From positions 1-60,086 of the forward strand of contig JAMPIG010000008.1 in the NCBI GenBank assembly GCA_023662875.1: 60,086 bases of DNA, read 5' to 3'. The position numbers and the translations under genes were made by a program. A model generated the notes under the pieces. The model was given only the letters and a program-made list of their open reading frames with translations. It did no database searches and was not told the DNA's origin. This DNA is from Roseburia sp. (GTDB taxonomy: Bacteria; Bacillota; Clostridia; Lachnospirales; Lachnospiraceae). The number at the start of each line of letters is the position of its first letter. Position 1 is the stretch's first letter. Shown in pieces: positions 16,297 through 24,836 of the stretch.

Positions 16297-17601
16297 TTAG
16301 CTTTCCACCTGTCCGGATACCGGAGGCTCCGGCTCCTCCGATTGGGTTTCGTTTTCTTCCGGGAGGGTCATAAGCACCTTCCGGATTCGGTTCTGGGAGA
16401 TCCCCTGAACCTTCAGACGGGTTCCGTCCGGCAGAGTGACCTCCTCGTTATCCCGGGGGAGGCGATCCAGGGATTCGATGATGATACCGCTGATGGAGTC
16501 GTAATCCTCGCTGTCAAGGTCGGTTCCCAGCTCGTCGTTGATATCGTCCAGCTTCATGCTGCCCTCCACCAGCCAGCAGCGCTCTCCCTTTTTCTGGATT
16601 CGTTCCGCCTCGTCACCGTCGTACTCGTCCCGGATTTCGCCTACGATTTCCTCCAGCAGATCCTCCAGGGTAATCATACCGGCTGTGGCGCCGTATTCGT
16701 TCAGCACGAAGATGACGTTAGTGGTCTTTTCCCGGATTTCGATCAGGAGGTCGGCCACCTTTTTAAACTCATATGTATAGTGGGCGTCCCGGAGAATATC
16801 CCCGGCCCGGAACGATTCCCGGTTATCGGTCAGGATAAAGTCCTTGATGTTGATCAGGCCGACGATGTTGTCCTTGTCTCCCTGGTAGACGGGAAGGCGG
16901 GTGTACATGGATTCCCGGAAGATTTCCAGCACCTTTTCGTAAGAGGCGTCAAAATCCACGGTAACCATATTGATCCGGGGCACCATGATATCCTTTGCCA
17001 GAGCGTCCGAAAAGTCGAACACATTGTAGATCATTTCCCGCTCCTCGTTTTCGATCACGCCGTCCTCGTGGCTTACGTCCACATAGGTCCGAAGCTCCGC
17101 CTCGGTCATGGTGGTAATTTTTCGGTTCGGGTCGATCCGCAGCAGGCGGAGCATCCCGTTGGAAAGCTTATCCACGATGAAGATGACGGGGGTGAGAATC
17201 GTCATTAGGACGGACAGGACTCCGCTGTAGGCGAGGGAGATCTTTTCGGAGGAGATCATGGCCCAGGTCTTGGGGACAATCTCTCCGTAGAGGAGAATGA
17301 CGACGGTCAGGATGCCTGTGGCGACGCCGACGGGCAGACTGATCCGCAGGGCCAGGGTCGTCGTCAGCGAGGAGGCGGTCAGGTTTACGATGTTGTTGCC
17401 GATCAGGATGGCGCTGAGCATCTTGCTGTAGTTTCCCAGGATTTTATTGACCCGGGCGGCGCGTTTATTGCCTTCCTCCTCCAGCGCGCGCATCCGCACG
17501 CGGTTCACGGTAGAGAGAGCCGTCTCGGCCGAGGAAAAAAAGCAGGAAAGAAGAACGAGAACAAATACAAAAATCAGTTGTATGACACCGGTGGTATCCA
17601 A
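16297..17601 (-). CDS. CNNM/CorC-HlyC family membrane protein with CBS pair
   Basis: 434 residues. Order: N-terminal CNNM (DUF21) membrane domain with about four helices (about 1-190), a CBS-domain pair (about 200-330, with DIMVPRINM just before it) and a C-terminal CorC/HlyC transporter-associated domain (about 345-425). Members are linked to magnesium/cobalt efflux or membrane damage tolerance; the older name is hemolysin-like. I choose TTG 17601 as start because AAAGGAG lies 8 bases before it; the in-frame GTG at 17610 overlaps that site. A sigmaA promoter lies about 110 bases upstream. Confidence 0.85.
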   Translation of the reverse strand: MDTTGVIQLIFVFVLVLLSCFFSSAETALSTVNRVRMRALEEEGNKRAARVNKILGNYSKMLSAILIGNNIVNLTASSLTTTLALRISLPVGVATGILTVVILLYGEIVPKTWAMISSEKISLAYSGVLSVLMTILTPVIFIVDKLSNGMLRLLRIDPNRKITTMTEAELRTYVDVSHEDGVIENEEREMIYNVFDFSDALAKDIMVPRINMVTVDFDASYEKVLEIFRESMYTRLPVYQGDKDNIVGLINIKDFILTDNRESFRAGDILRDAHYTYEFKKVADLLIEIREKTTNVIFVLNEYGATAGMITLEDLLEEIVGEIRDEYDGDEAERIQKKGERCWLVEGSMKLDDINDELGTDLDSEDYDSISGIIIESLDRLPRDNEEVTLPDGTRLKVQGISQNRIRKVLMTLPEENETQSEEPEPPVSGQVES

Positions 17602-17710
17602 AAATTTCACTCCTTTATGATTCTATTTTTCATGGCGGCAGAATTCCCGAAAAGCGTGAATCCCGTTGTTCATGACAGGTGAAACAGATTTTGCGGCTTC
17701 CGCCTACCTA

Positions 17711-17740
17711 AATATACAGGATAAGGAAAGCGGTTGTCAA
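17711..17740 (-). promoter_or_regulatory. SigmaA-type promoter for the CorC-like/degV operon
   Basis: On the - strand: TTGACA (17740-17735), 18-base spacer, TATATT (17716-17711). It faces the CorC-like gene and leaves a leader of roughly 100 bases in which I see no obvious structure. Confidence 0.7.
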
Positions 17741-17802
17741 GTTTCAGGAGACTTTCGCATATTCTTTTAACAGAAAATTAATATTCGGACAGGGAGGAAG
17801 AA

Positions 17803-18180
17803 ATGGAACGGACATCCAACGAGGGGAAAATACCGGTACTGTACCTGCTGAAGAGCCTTCTTTTCGCCTATGCGCTGACGGGAACGCTTCTGGCGCTGCT
17901 TTCGCTTCTGCTGTACAAAATGAATCTGGGGGAGAGACTTGTGGCGATCGGGATCATTGTGATTTACGCAGCGTCAACCTTTTTGGCCGGATTTCTGGCG
18001 GGGAAGAGGATGAAAAGCCGCCGGTTTCTCTGGGGGCTGCTGGAGGGCGCGGCTTACTTCCTGGTTCTGGCGCTCCTGTCCTTTTTGGCGGGCGGCCATG
18101 ATATGGCGCTGGGAAGATCCTTCTTCACGACTCTCGCCCTCTGTGCCGGGGGCGGAATGCTGGGCGGAATGCTGGGCTGA
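17803..18180 (+). CDS. TIGR04086-family small membrane protein
   Basis: 125 residues with four predicted membrane helices (about 15-37, 45-65, 75-95, 102-125) and a Gly-rich end GGGMLGGMLG. The layout and sequence match the TIGR04086/YrzE-type family, which in Clostridia commonly sits near yajC, SCIFF and secDF, as here. Function unknown. GGGAGG at about 17792-17797 precedes the ATG. A separate promoter starts the next gene directly after the stop. Confidence 0.8.
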   Translation: MERTSNEGKIPVLYLLKSLLFAYALTGTLLALLSLLLYKMNLGERLVAIGIIVIYAASTFLAGFLAGKRMKSRRFLWGLLEGAAYFLVLALLSFLAGGHDMALGRSFFTTLALCAGGGMLGGMLG

Positions 18181-18184
18181 AGGA

Positions 18185-18213
18185 TTGACGAAAAATGTTT
18201 TTCCGTGTATCAT
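18185..18213 (+). promoter_or_regulatory. SigmaA-type promoter for the LRR protein
   Basis: TTGACG (18185-18190), 17-base spacer, TATCAT (18208-18213), about 35 bases before the ATG at 18249. Confidence 0.75.
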
Positions 18214-18248
18214 ATGATTGAAAAGAACCCAGACGAGGGAGGAATAAT

Positions 18249-20282
18249 ATGAGCACGGAAAGAAAAAAATGTCCCCTTTGTAACAAGAGATTGGTTGAGG
18301 TAAACGGAATCCCGACCTGTCCCGACTGCGGCTACCGGGATCCCCAGGGAAGCCGGGGAACGACGGACGGCCAGACCGCGGGAGGGCAGGGGTGGCAGTC
18401 CGGCGGGCAGCAATCTGCGGGAGGATGGCAGACGACGGGGAGCGGACAGACGGGAGGACAGCAGGCGGCTGCGGGCGGACGGACGACCGGGACACAGAAG
18501 GCTTCCGGGGAGAAAAAACCGGTCAGCACGGCGAAGGCGGCGCTGGCGGCCACAGGCTCCGTTTTGGCGGCGGTGGCTGTCGGGGTGGTCGTCAGCCTTG
18601 GCAAGAGAGGGATGTCGGACGCTCTGGATCACGCGGCAAACGCGCTGGAAAGCAGATGGAACGATCGGTCGGAGGCTTCTTCCGCAGAGTCCGCGGGCAG
18701 CCTGGAGGGAAAGCCGATCGTGGGAAATGAGGGAAGCTCAGGACAGGAGGAGACGCCGTCCGTATTCCGGCTGCCCCAGAGCGGCTTCCTGATCTCGCTG
18801 ACGGAAGAAATTTTCCAGAAGCCGGTAAGCCAGATCAGCGCGGCGGAGTTGAACAGTATTATTTATCTGGATCTTTATAATCAGGACGATACGGATGTGG
18901 TCGGAACCACGGTGATGCTGGCGGACGGCACGGAGCTGAGTTATCTGTTTTCGGGCGATGATATCGACACGGCGGATTTTAACTGCCTGGCGGGTCTGCA
19001 GTACCTGTTCCTGGAGACGGGAAGCGTCAGCTATAACACGGACTGGCATGATTTAAAGCAGCTGCATACCCTGGCCTGTGACGCCTCCCTGCGGGATCTG
19101 ACCCAGAAGATGGACGTCTCGCAGCTGGTCTGGCTGTATACGGAGGATACCTTCGGCATGTTTGACCTGTCGATTCTCTCGGAGTTTACCGCCCTGGAGT
19201 ATCTGGAGCTGGAGGCGGGGACGCTGGGCGATATCAGCGGAATTTCCTCTGCCCCTTCCCTGCGGGAGCTTTATATCCTGGGGGGCGACCGAATCAGCGA
19301 TTTCGCGGAGCTTTATCAGATGACCGGGCTGGAGGCGCTTTCCATCGAATCCTCGGGCTTAAAGGATATCGGCTTTATCGAGGGGATGGATCAACTTTAT
19401 CTTTTGGAGCTGAAGGGAACGCAGATTCGGAATATCGACGCTGTGAGGGAATGCGCGGACACTCTGACGGTGCTGCGCCTGGACGACAATTATCAGGTGG
19501 AGGATATCTCGCCGGTATTGGCCTGCACCGGGCTGGAGGAGCTGCAGCTCTGGGTGGATTATCAGTTTGACGTGCCGATGGAGGTGCCGGATTTCTCCGC
19601 TATGACCGGGCTGCGCAGTCTGGAGATCGAAGGATACGATCGTTTTACGAATCTTCCCCTGCTGACCGGACTGGAGAATCTGGTGATCGAGTGTCCCGGT
19701 TCCGGGGACGGGGAGGCTCTTCGGCAGATGGCAGGCCTGAAAACGCTGTGGCTGAAGGATATGTCGGTTTATAAAGAGCTTTTGGACTGTGTGGCTTCTC
19801 TGGATGGTTTGGAATATTTAAGCTTGGAGGACAGTTTTATCTGGTGCGATATCAGCCCTGTCTTCAATATGCCTTCTCTGCAGGGGCTGGATCTGACGGA
19901 CGCCGAGTTCGGCCTGTCTCCGGAGAAAGTGACCGGAAGCGGCAGCCTGGTGAGTCTGGATCTGGACGGCGCCGAGGCGGACGTCCTGCTGGCGGACGGC
20001 AGCTGGAATTACGGGGACGAAGCTCTCATCCCGATCCAGGAAATGCTGGACGCCATCGCACCGTGCCTGCCGAATCTGCGCTGGCTTTATGTGCCGGGGC
20101 AGGAGCTTGACAGCCTGGAATTTGCGAGGAACTTGAGCCAGCTGGCGTGGCTGGATATCACGAATAACTATGTGACGGATCTGACGCCCCTGACCGGGCT
20201 GGAGGAGCTGACCGTACTCCTCTGCGAGGACAATCCCATCCGCAGCAAGGATGGACTGGAGCATGTGCTGATTTACGACTGA
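18249..20282 (+). CDS. Zinc-ribbon, membrane-anchored leucine-rich-repeat protein
   Basis: 677 residues. Residues 9-27 form a zinc ribbon with two CPxC knuckles (CPLC, CPDC); about 30-95 is a Gly/Gln/Thr-rich linker; about 97-118 is one membrane segment (AALAATGSVLAAVAVGVVV). The remainder, presumably outside the cell, contains about a dozen leucine-rich repeats of the internalin/SDS22 type (LEYLELEAGTLGDISGISS, LEALSIESSGLKDIGFIEG). The ribbon-linker-helix start resembles other Lachnospiraceae membrane proteins that sense or bind at the surface, but I know no characterised homologue. The ATG has GGGAGG at about 18236-18241. It sits between TIGR04086 and SCIFF genes, where such a gene is not standard. 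Confidence 0.75.
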   Translation: MSTERKKCPLCNKRLVEVNGIPTCPDCGYRDPQGSRGTTDGQTAGGQGWQSGGQQSAGGWQTTGSGQTGGQQAAAGGRTTGTQKASGEKKPVSTAKAALAATGSVLAAVAVGVVVSLGKRGMSDALDHAANALESRWNDRSEASSAESAGSLEGKPIVGNEGSSGQEETPSVFRLPQSGFLISLTEEIFQKPVSQISAAELNSIIYLDLYNQDDTDVVGTTVMLADGTELSYLFSGDDIDTADFNCLAGLQYLFLETGSVSYNTDWHDLKQLHTLACDASLRDLTQKMDVSQLVWLYTEDTFGMFDLSILSEFTALEYLELEAGTLGDISGISSAPSLRELYILGGDRISDFAELYQMTGLEALSIESSGLKDIGFIEGMDQLYLLELKGTQIRNIDAVRECADTLTVLRLDDNYQVEDISPVLACTGLEELQLWVDYQFDVPMEVPDFSAMTGLRSLEIEGYDRFTNLPLLTGLENLVIECPGSGDGEALRQMAGLKTLWLKDMSVYKELLDCVASLDGLEYLSLEDSFIWCDISPVFNMPSLQGLDLTDAEFGLSPEKVTGSGSLVSLDLDGAEADVLLADGSWNYGDEALIPIQEMLDAIAPCLPNLRWLYVPGQELDSLEFARNLSQLAWLDITNNYVTDLTPLTGLEELTVLLCEDNPIRSKDGLEHVLIYD

Positions 20283-20373
20283 GAGTCAACCTGAGGATTG
20301 GGTTTTAAGGAGCGCGGGTTTGAGGAAAGCGGTTTCTGAAAGAAGAAAAGTTCTGCAAAGTGAAAAAAAGTAT

Positions 20374-20401
20374 TTTACAAAAGGCAATTTTATGTTATAC
20401 T
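20374..20401 (+). promoter_or_regulatory. SigmaA-type promoter for SCIFF
   Basis: TTTACA (20374-20379), 16-base spacer, TATACT (20396-20401), 55 bases before the SCIFF start codon. Confidence 0.72.
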
Positions 20402-20455
20402 GGAAATTGATTTTTGAAAGGAAGTACGGAAGAGACCAAAAGGAGGCAGCAAGAA

Positions 20456-20599
20456 ATGAAACATATTAAGACATTGACCACCAGAAACCTGAAGGAGTCC
20501 GTTAAGAAGGGCGGCTGCGGCGAGTGCCAGACATCCTGCCAGTCCGCGTGCAAGACTTCATGTACGGTAGGAAACCAGAGCTGTGAGAAGATTAAGTAA
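20456..20599 (+). CDS. scfA: SCIFF six-cysteine ranthipeptide precursor
   Basis: 47 residues with six cysteines (C21, C24, C28, C32, C36, C43) in the C-terminal half and the conserved leader MKHIKTLTTRNLKESVKKGG. SCIFF (six cysteines in forty-five residues) is near-universal in Clostridia and receives thioether cross-links from the radical-SAM enzyme encoded next. AGGAGG at 20441-20446 selects ATG 20456; an upstream in-frame start at 20414 lacks a site. The role of the mature product is thought to be cell-cell signalling or regulation but is not settled. Confidence 0.95.
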   Translation: MKHIKTLTTRNLKESVKKGGCGECQTSCQSACKTSCTVGNQSCEKIK

Positions 20600-20630
20600 A
20601 CATATTACAGAAGCGAGAGATGGCAGGGAA

Positions 20631-20658
20631 AAGCAGCGATTCCGTTCGCTGCTTCTTC
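20631..20658 (+). terminator. Attenuator-like hairpin between SCIFF and its maturase
   Basis: AAGCAGCGA (20631-20639) pairs with TCGCTGCTT (20646-20654) over a 6-base loop, followed by a broken T-run (CTTCT). It lies 31 bases after the SCIFF stop and 25 bases before the maturase start. Partial termination here would give much more peptide mRNA than enzyme mRNA. Confidence 0.55.
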
Positions 20659-20682
20659 TGTGTCCGGAAAGGAAACGGATTT

Positions 20683-22104
20683 GTGATACATCAGTATAAG
20701 AGCAACGGGTATAATATTGTGATGGATGTGAACAGCGGTTCCGTCCATGTGGTGGACGACCTGGTCTATCGGATGATTCCCCTTGTGGAACCGCTGGTAA
20801 ACGAGGGGATCCGGGATGTCGAGACCGTAAAGGCGGCCGTTTTGAATCTGGCAGATCTGCCTTACCCGGAGGAAGCGATCCGGGAGGCGGCGGACGAGGT
20901 GATGGAGCTGGAGGCCGCGGGTCAGCTGTTTGCGCCGGATGTTTACGAGAATTATGTGTTTGATTTCAAAAAGCGGCAGACGGTGGTAAAGGCGCTCTGT
21001 CTGCATATTGCCCACGACTGTAACCTGGCCTGCAGGTACTGCTTCGCGGGAGAGGGCGAGTATCACGGCAGAAGAGCCCTGATGAGCTTCGAGGTCGGGA
21101 AGAAGGCCCTGGACTTTCTGGTGGCCAACTCCGGGAACCGGATCAACCTGGAGGTGGATTTCTTCGGCGGGGAGCCGCTGATGAACTGGCAGGTGGTAAA
21201 GGAGCTGGTGGAGTACGGCCGGAGTCTGGAGGAGCCGTACAACAAAAAATTTCGGTTTACTCTGACGACCAACGGCGTGCTGCTTACCGATGAGATTATG
21301 GAGTTCGTCAACCGGGAGATGGCGAATATTGTCCTCAGCATCGACGGACGGAAGGAAGTCCATGACAGGATGCGGCCCTTTCGGGGCGGGCAGGGAAGCT
21401 ACGATCTGATCGTGCCGAAGTTCTTGAGGGCGGCGGAGAGCAGAGGGGAGAAGAGCCATTATGTCAGGGGAACCTTTACCCGCTATAACCTGGATTTCTC
21501 CGAGGATGTCCTGCATCTGGCCGACCTGGGCTTCCGTCAGATCTCCGTGGAGCCGGTGGTGGCGCAGCCGGAGGACGATTACGCGATTCGGGAGGAGGAT
21601 CTGCCGCAGCTGAAGAAGGAGTACGACCGGCTGGCGGAGGAGATGATCCGGAGAAGGAGAGAGGGAAGAGGCTTTCAGTTTTTCCATTTTATGATCGATC
21701 TGGAGGGAGGCCCCTGTGTGGCGAAGCGTCTGTCCGGCTGCGGCTCGGGGACAGAATATCTGGCGGTGACGCCCTGGGGAGACCTGTATCCCTGTCATCA
21801 GTTCGTAGGCGATGAAAGGTTCCTGCTGGGGAATGTGGATCAGGGAATTCTTCGGGAAGATCTTCGGGAGGAATTCAAATCCTGCAATGTATACGCCAAG
21901 GAGAAGTGTAAAAAGTGCTTCGCCCGGTTTTATTGCAGCGGCGGCTGCGCGGCCAACTCCTATCATTTCCACGGGAACATCAACGACGCTTACGACGTGG
22001 GCTGTGAGCTGGAGCGGAAGCGGGTGGAATGCGCGATTGCGCTGAAGGTCGCGGAGCTGGAGGACGAGGAGGACGGAGTTTCCCAGGCTGATGAAGCAAC
22101 TTGA
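20683..22104 (+). CDS. scfB: Radical-SAM SCIFF maturase (thioether-forming)
   Basis: 473 residues from GTG 20683, with AAAGGA at 20668-20673; this start gives MIHQYKSNGYN, as in the family, whereas starting at 20620 would read through the upstream hairpin. The N-terminal region is a RiPP recognition element-like fold; the radical-SAM cluster motif is C113-x3-C117-x2-C120 (CNLACRYC); the C-terminal SPASM region has CGSGTEYLAVTPWGDLYPC and CKKCFARFYCSGGC for auxiliary iron-sulphur clusters. It makes cysteine thioether cross-links in SCIFF. Directly follows its substrate gene. Confidence 0.94.
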   Translation: MIHQYKSNGYNIVMDVNSGSVHVVDDLVYRMIPLVEPLVNEGIRDVETVKAAVLNLADLPYPEEAIREAADEVMELEAAGQLFAPDVYENYVFDFKKRQTVVKALCLHIAHDCNLACRYCFAGEGEYHGRRALMSFEVGKKALDFLVANSGNRINLEVDFFGGEPLMNWQVVKELVEYGRSLEEPYNKKFRFTLTTNGVLLTDEIMEFVNREMANIVLSIDGRKEVHDRMRPFRGGQGSYDLIVPKFLRAAESRGEKSHYVRGTFTRYNLDFSEDVLHLADLGFRQISVEPVVAQPEDDYAIREEDLPQLKKEYDRLAEEMIRRRREGRGFQFFHFMIDLEGGPCVAKRLSGCGSGTEYLAVTPWGDLYPCHQFVGDERFLLGNVDQGILREDLREEFKSCNVYAKEKCKKCFARFYCSGGCAANSYHFHGNINDAYDVGCELERKRVECAIALKVAELEDEEDGVSQADEAT

Positions 22105-22107
22105 AAA

Positions 22108-22120
22108 GCGCCTGAGGCGC
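22108..22120 (+). terminator. Short hairpin after the maturase gene
   Basis: GCGCC-TGA-GGCGC, 4 bases after the stop codon, followed by GGCTGTTTTC. The T-run is short and displaced, so termination is uncertain. The remaining 170 bases up to secDF show no gene. Confidence 0.35.
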
Positions 22121-22291
22121 GGCTGTTTTCATTCGGGTTTGCGGTGTCGGATCAACGGCGGAAGACTGCCGAACCGTAAGGGAAGAGATTTCGCAGAATG
22201 AAATCCGGGAACGACAGCAGGAATCAGGACGGGATTTAGAACCGATTAAGGAATCAGAATAGAATCAAAAACAGGAAAGGACGAAAGAACC

Positions 22292-24556
22292 ATGAAAAAG
22301 AACAAGGCCATTGTGATACTGCTCTGTGTTCTTCTGCTTCTGATCGGAGTCACTTACATCGACTTCTTCGGAATCGACGCGGAAGGGACGGGGAGCGCCT
22401 CCGATATCAAGCTGGGGCTTGATCTGGCGGGCGGCGTCAGCATCACCTATCAGGTAGTGGGGGACGGGACGCCCAGCGCGACGGATATGAGCGATACGAT
22501 CGCGAAGCTGCAGCAGAGGGTGTACAACTACAGTACGGAGGCTATCGTATATCAGGAGGGAACCGACCGGATCAATATCGAGATCCCCGGCGTCAGCGAC
22601 GCCAACGCGATCCTCCAGGAGCTGGGACGGCCCGGCGCGCTGTACTTTATCGCCCAGACGGATCCGGAGGGGAACCTGAACTACAGCGCCCAGTATGTAC
22701 AGAATCAGGACGGGTCGACCGGATATGTCTACGTCATGAGCAAGACCATCGACGAGCTTCTGGCGGACGGCTCCATCCTGGTACAGGGAACGGATGTGGC
22801 GGATGCGAGGGCGGCCTCCATCCGGGATCAGCAGATGGGGAATGTGGAGTATATCGTCGACCTGACCATGACGGAGGAGGGGACGGACAAGTTCGCGGAG
22901 GCGACGAGAAACGCCTACAACAAGGGCGAGACCCTGGGCATTTATTATGACGGACAGATCGTCAGCGCGCCCAGAGTGCAGGCGATTCTGACGGACGGCA
23001 AGGCCCAGATTTCCAACCAGAGCTCCTTCGAGGAGGCGGAGAAGCTGGCGTCCACGATCCGGATCGGCGGCCTGAAGCTGGAGCTGGAGGAGCTGCATTC
23101 CAAGGTGGTGGGCGCCCAGCTGGGCGTGGACGCCATCGAGACCAGTCTGAAGGCGGCGGTGATCGGTCTGGTCATCGTGATGCTCTTTATGATCGTGGTC
23201 TATCTGCTTCCCGGCGTGGCCTCCTCCATCGGCCTGCTGGCCTATACCGCGCTGGTGGTTCTTCTGCTGAACGGCTTTGATATGACGCTGACCCTGCCCG
23301 GTATCGCGGGTATCATTCTCTCGATCGGTATGGCGGTGGACGCGAACGTCATTATTTTCGCCCGGATCCGGGAGGAGCTGGCGACGGGAAAGACCGTGCG
23401 CAACTCGATCAAGATCGGCTTCGACAAGGCTCTGTCCGCGATTGTGGACGGCAATATCACAACCCTGATCGCAGCGGTGGTGCTGCTGTTTCTGGGGCCC
23501 GGCTCGGTCAAGGGCTTTGCCCAGACGCTGGCCCTTGGTATTGTGCTCTCCATGTTTACCTCCCTTGTGGTGACCCGGTATCTTCTTTACGCGTTTTACG
23601 CCCTGGGCTTCAAGAGCGAAAAGCTCTACGGAATCGGGAAGGAGCATAAGACATTAAAGATTCTTTCAAAGAAGGGAATCTTTATGGGGGCGTCCCTGGC
23701 GGTGATTCTGGCCGGGTTTGTGGTGATGGGCGTCTATCATGTGAAAACCGGCGACGCTCTGAATTACAGCCTGGATTTCAAGGGCGGCACGCAGACCTCC
23801 GTCACCTTCCAGGAGGCTATGACTCTGGAACAGGCGAATGCGGATGTGGCACCCTATATCGAGGAGATTGTCGGCGGGGCGGTACAGATTCAGACGGTAC
23901 AGGACTCCAACGAGATTATCTTTAAGAGCACTTCCCTGAATGTGGAGCAGCGGGAGGCCCTGAACGATATGCTGATGGAGCGCTTCGGGGTTGAGGAGAA
24001 GATGATTACTTCCGAGACCATCAGCTCTACCATCAGCAGCGAGATGAAGTCGGACACCATTATCGCCGTTGTGGTAGCGATTATCTGTATGCTGATCTAT
24101 ATCCGGATCCGCTTTAAGGATATCCGGTTCGGCGTCAGCAGTATCATTGCCCTGCTGCACGACGTGCTGGTGGTTCTGGCCTTCTACGCGGCGGCGAGGG
24201 TATCGGTGAGCAATACCTTCGTGGCCTGCATGTTGACCATTGTGGGTTACTCGATCAACGCCACTATCGTCATTTTCGACCGGATCCGGGAGAATATGGC
24301 GGTCATGACCGCGAAGAGCGATCTGGAGGAAGTGGTGGACAACAGCATCACGCAGACCATGTCGAGGAGTATTTTCACTTCCCTGACTACCTTTATCATG
24401 GTGGCGGTATTGTATGTCTTTGGCGTGACCAGCATCCGGGATTTCGCGCTGCCGTTGATGGTGGGTATTGTCTGCGGAACCTACTCTTCGATCTGTCTGG
24501 CGGGCGGTATGTGGTATCTTTTCCGGACGAAGTTTGTATCGAAGAAAAAGGACTGA
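22292..24556 (+). CDS. secDF: Fused protein-export membrane protein SecDF
   Basis: 754 residues, SecD and SecF joined in one chain. It uses the proton gradient to help SecYEG release exported proteins. SecD part: one N-terminal helix, GLDLAGG (about 46-52), a large external domain and helices with IILSIGMAVDANVIIFARIREE (given here in part: GMAVDANVIIF). SecF part: a first helix near residue 465, DFKGGTQTSVTF, and the signature VGYSINATIVIFDRIRENM. About twelve membrane helices in total, in two sets of six. GGAAAGGA lies before the ATG. Downstream is T-rich sequence and then a terminator before murE. Confidence 0.95.
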   Translation: MKKNKAIVILLCVLLLLIGVTYIDFFGIDAEGTGSASDIKLGLDLAGGVSITYQVVGDGTPSATDMSDTIAKLQQRVYNYSTEAIVYQEGTDRINIEIPGVSDANAILQELGRPGALYFIAQTDPEGNLNYSAQYVQNQDGSTGYVYVMSKTIDELLADGSILVQGTDVADARAASIRDQQMGNVEYIVDLTMTEEGTDKFAEATRNAYNKGETLGIYYDGQIVSAPRVQAILTDGKAQISNQSSFEEAEKLASTIRIGGLKLELEELHSKVVGAQLGVDAIETSLKAAVIGLVIVMLFMIVVYLLPGVASSIGLLAYTALVVLLLNGFDMTLTLPGIAGIILSIGMAVDANVIIFARIREELATGKTVRNSIKIGFDKALSAIVDGNITTLIAAVVLLFLGPGSVKGFAQTLALGIVLSMFTSLVVTRYLLYAFYALGFKSEKLYGIGKEHKTLKILSKKGIFMGASLAVILAGFVVMGVYHVKTGDALNYSLDFKGGTQTSVTFQEAMTLEQANADVAPYIEEIVGGAVQIQTVQDSNEIIFKSTSLNVEQREALNDMLMERFGVEEKMITSETISSTISSEMKSDTIIAVVVAIICMLIYIRIRFKDIRFGVSSIIALLHDVLVVLAFYAAARVSVSNTFVACMLTIVGYSINATIVIFDRIRENMAVMTAKSDLEEVVDNSITQTMSRSIFTSLTTFIMVAVLYVFGVTSIRDFALPLMVGIVCGTYSSICLAGGMWYLFRTKFVSKKKD

Positions 24557-24708
24557 CAAGCATGATTTTTTTAGAATCTGTTTCCGGCTTTTTTAGAGTT
24601 TTTCATATTTTGATTAGAAAATGAACACACTTTAGACACATTTTCAGGGTATTCTGTTTTACAGATAGTTGATGAACTCACTATCTCCCCCCTCATAAGA
24701 AAATAGCG

Positions 24709-24740
24709 AAGAAGCCTCGGCGCAAGCCGGGGCTTCTTTG
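24709..24740 (+). terminator. Intrinsic terminator between secDF and murE
   Basis: GAAGCCTCGG (24711-24720) pairs with CCGGGGCTTC (24727-24736) with one G-T pair, 6-base loop CGCAAG, then TTT; flanking AA/TT pairs extend the stem. The rest of the 280-base gap is AT-rich with no gene; two TAAAATAGA-type boxes near 24790 could supply the murE promoter. Confidence 0.7.
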
Positions 24741-24836
24741 CGCGAATCAGCAGAGTTTGAAGAAAAAAGTGTGGTATAAAACCGTAAAATAGAGTAAAAT
24801 AGAATATGTTGTTTTCGGAAAGGGAGGAGAGCGGCC

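Noticed and set aside
15367-17208. 613-codon open frame on the + strand
   Set aside because: Lies opposite degV and the CorC-like gene, both with clear family motifs; the open frame is a by-product of their codon usage and shows no protein family pattern.
22265-23647. 460-codon open frame on the - strand
   Set aside because: Antisense to secDF, His/Arg/Gln-rich in the way shadow frames of GC-rich genes are, no ribosome binding site.
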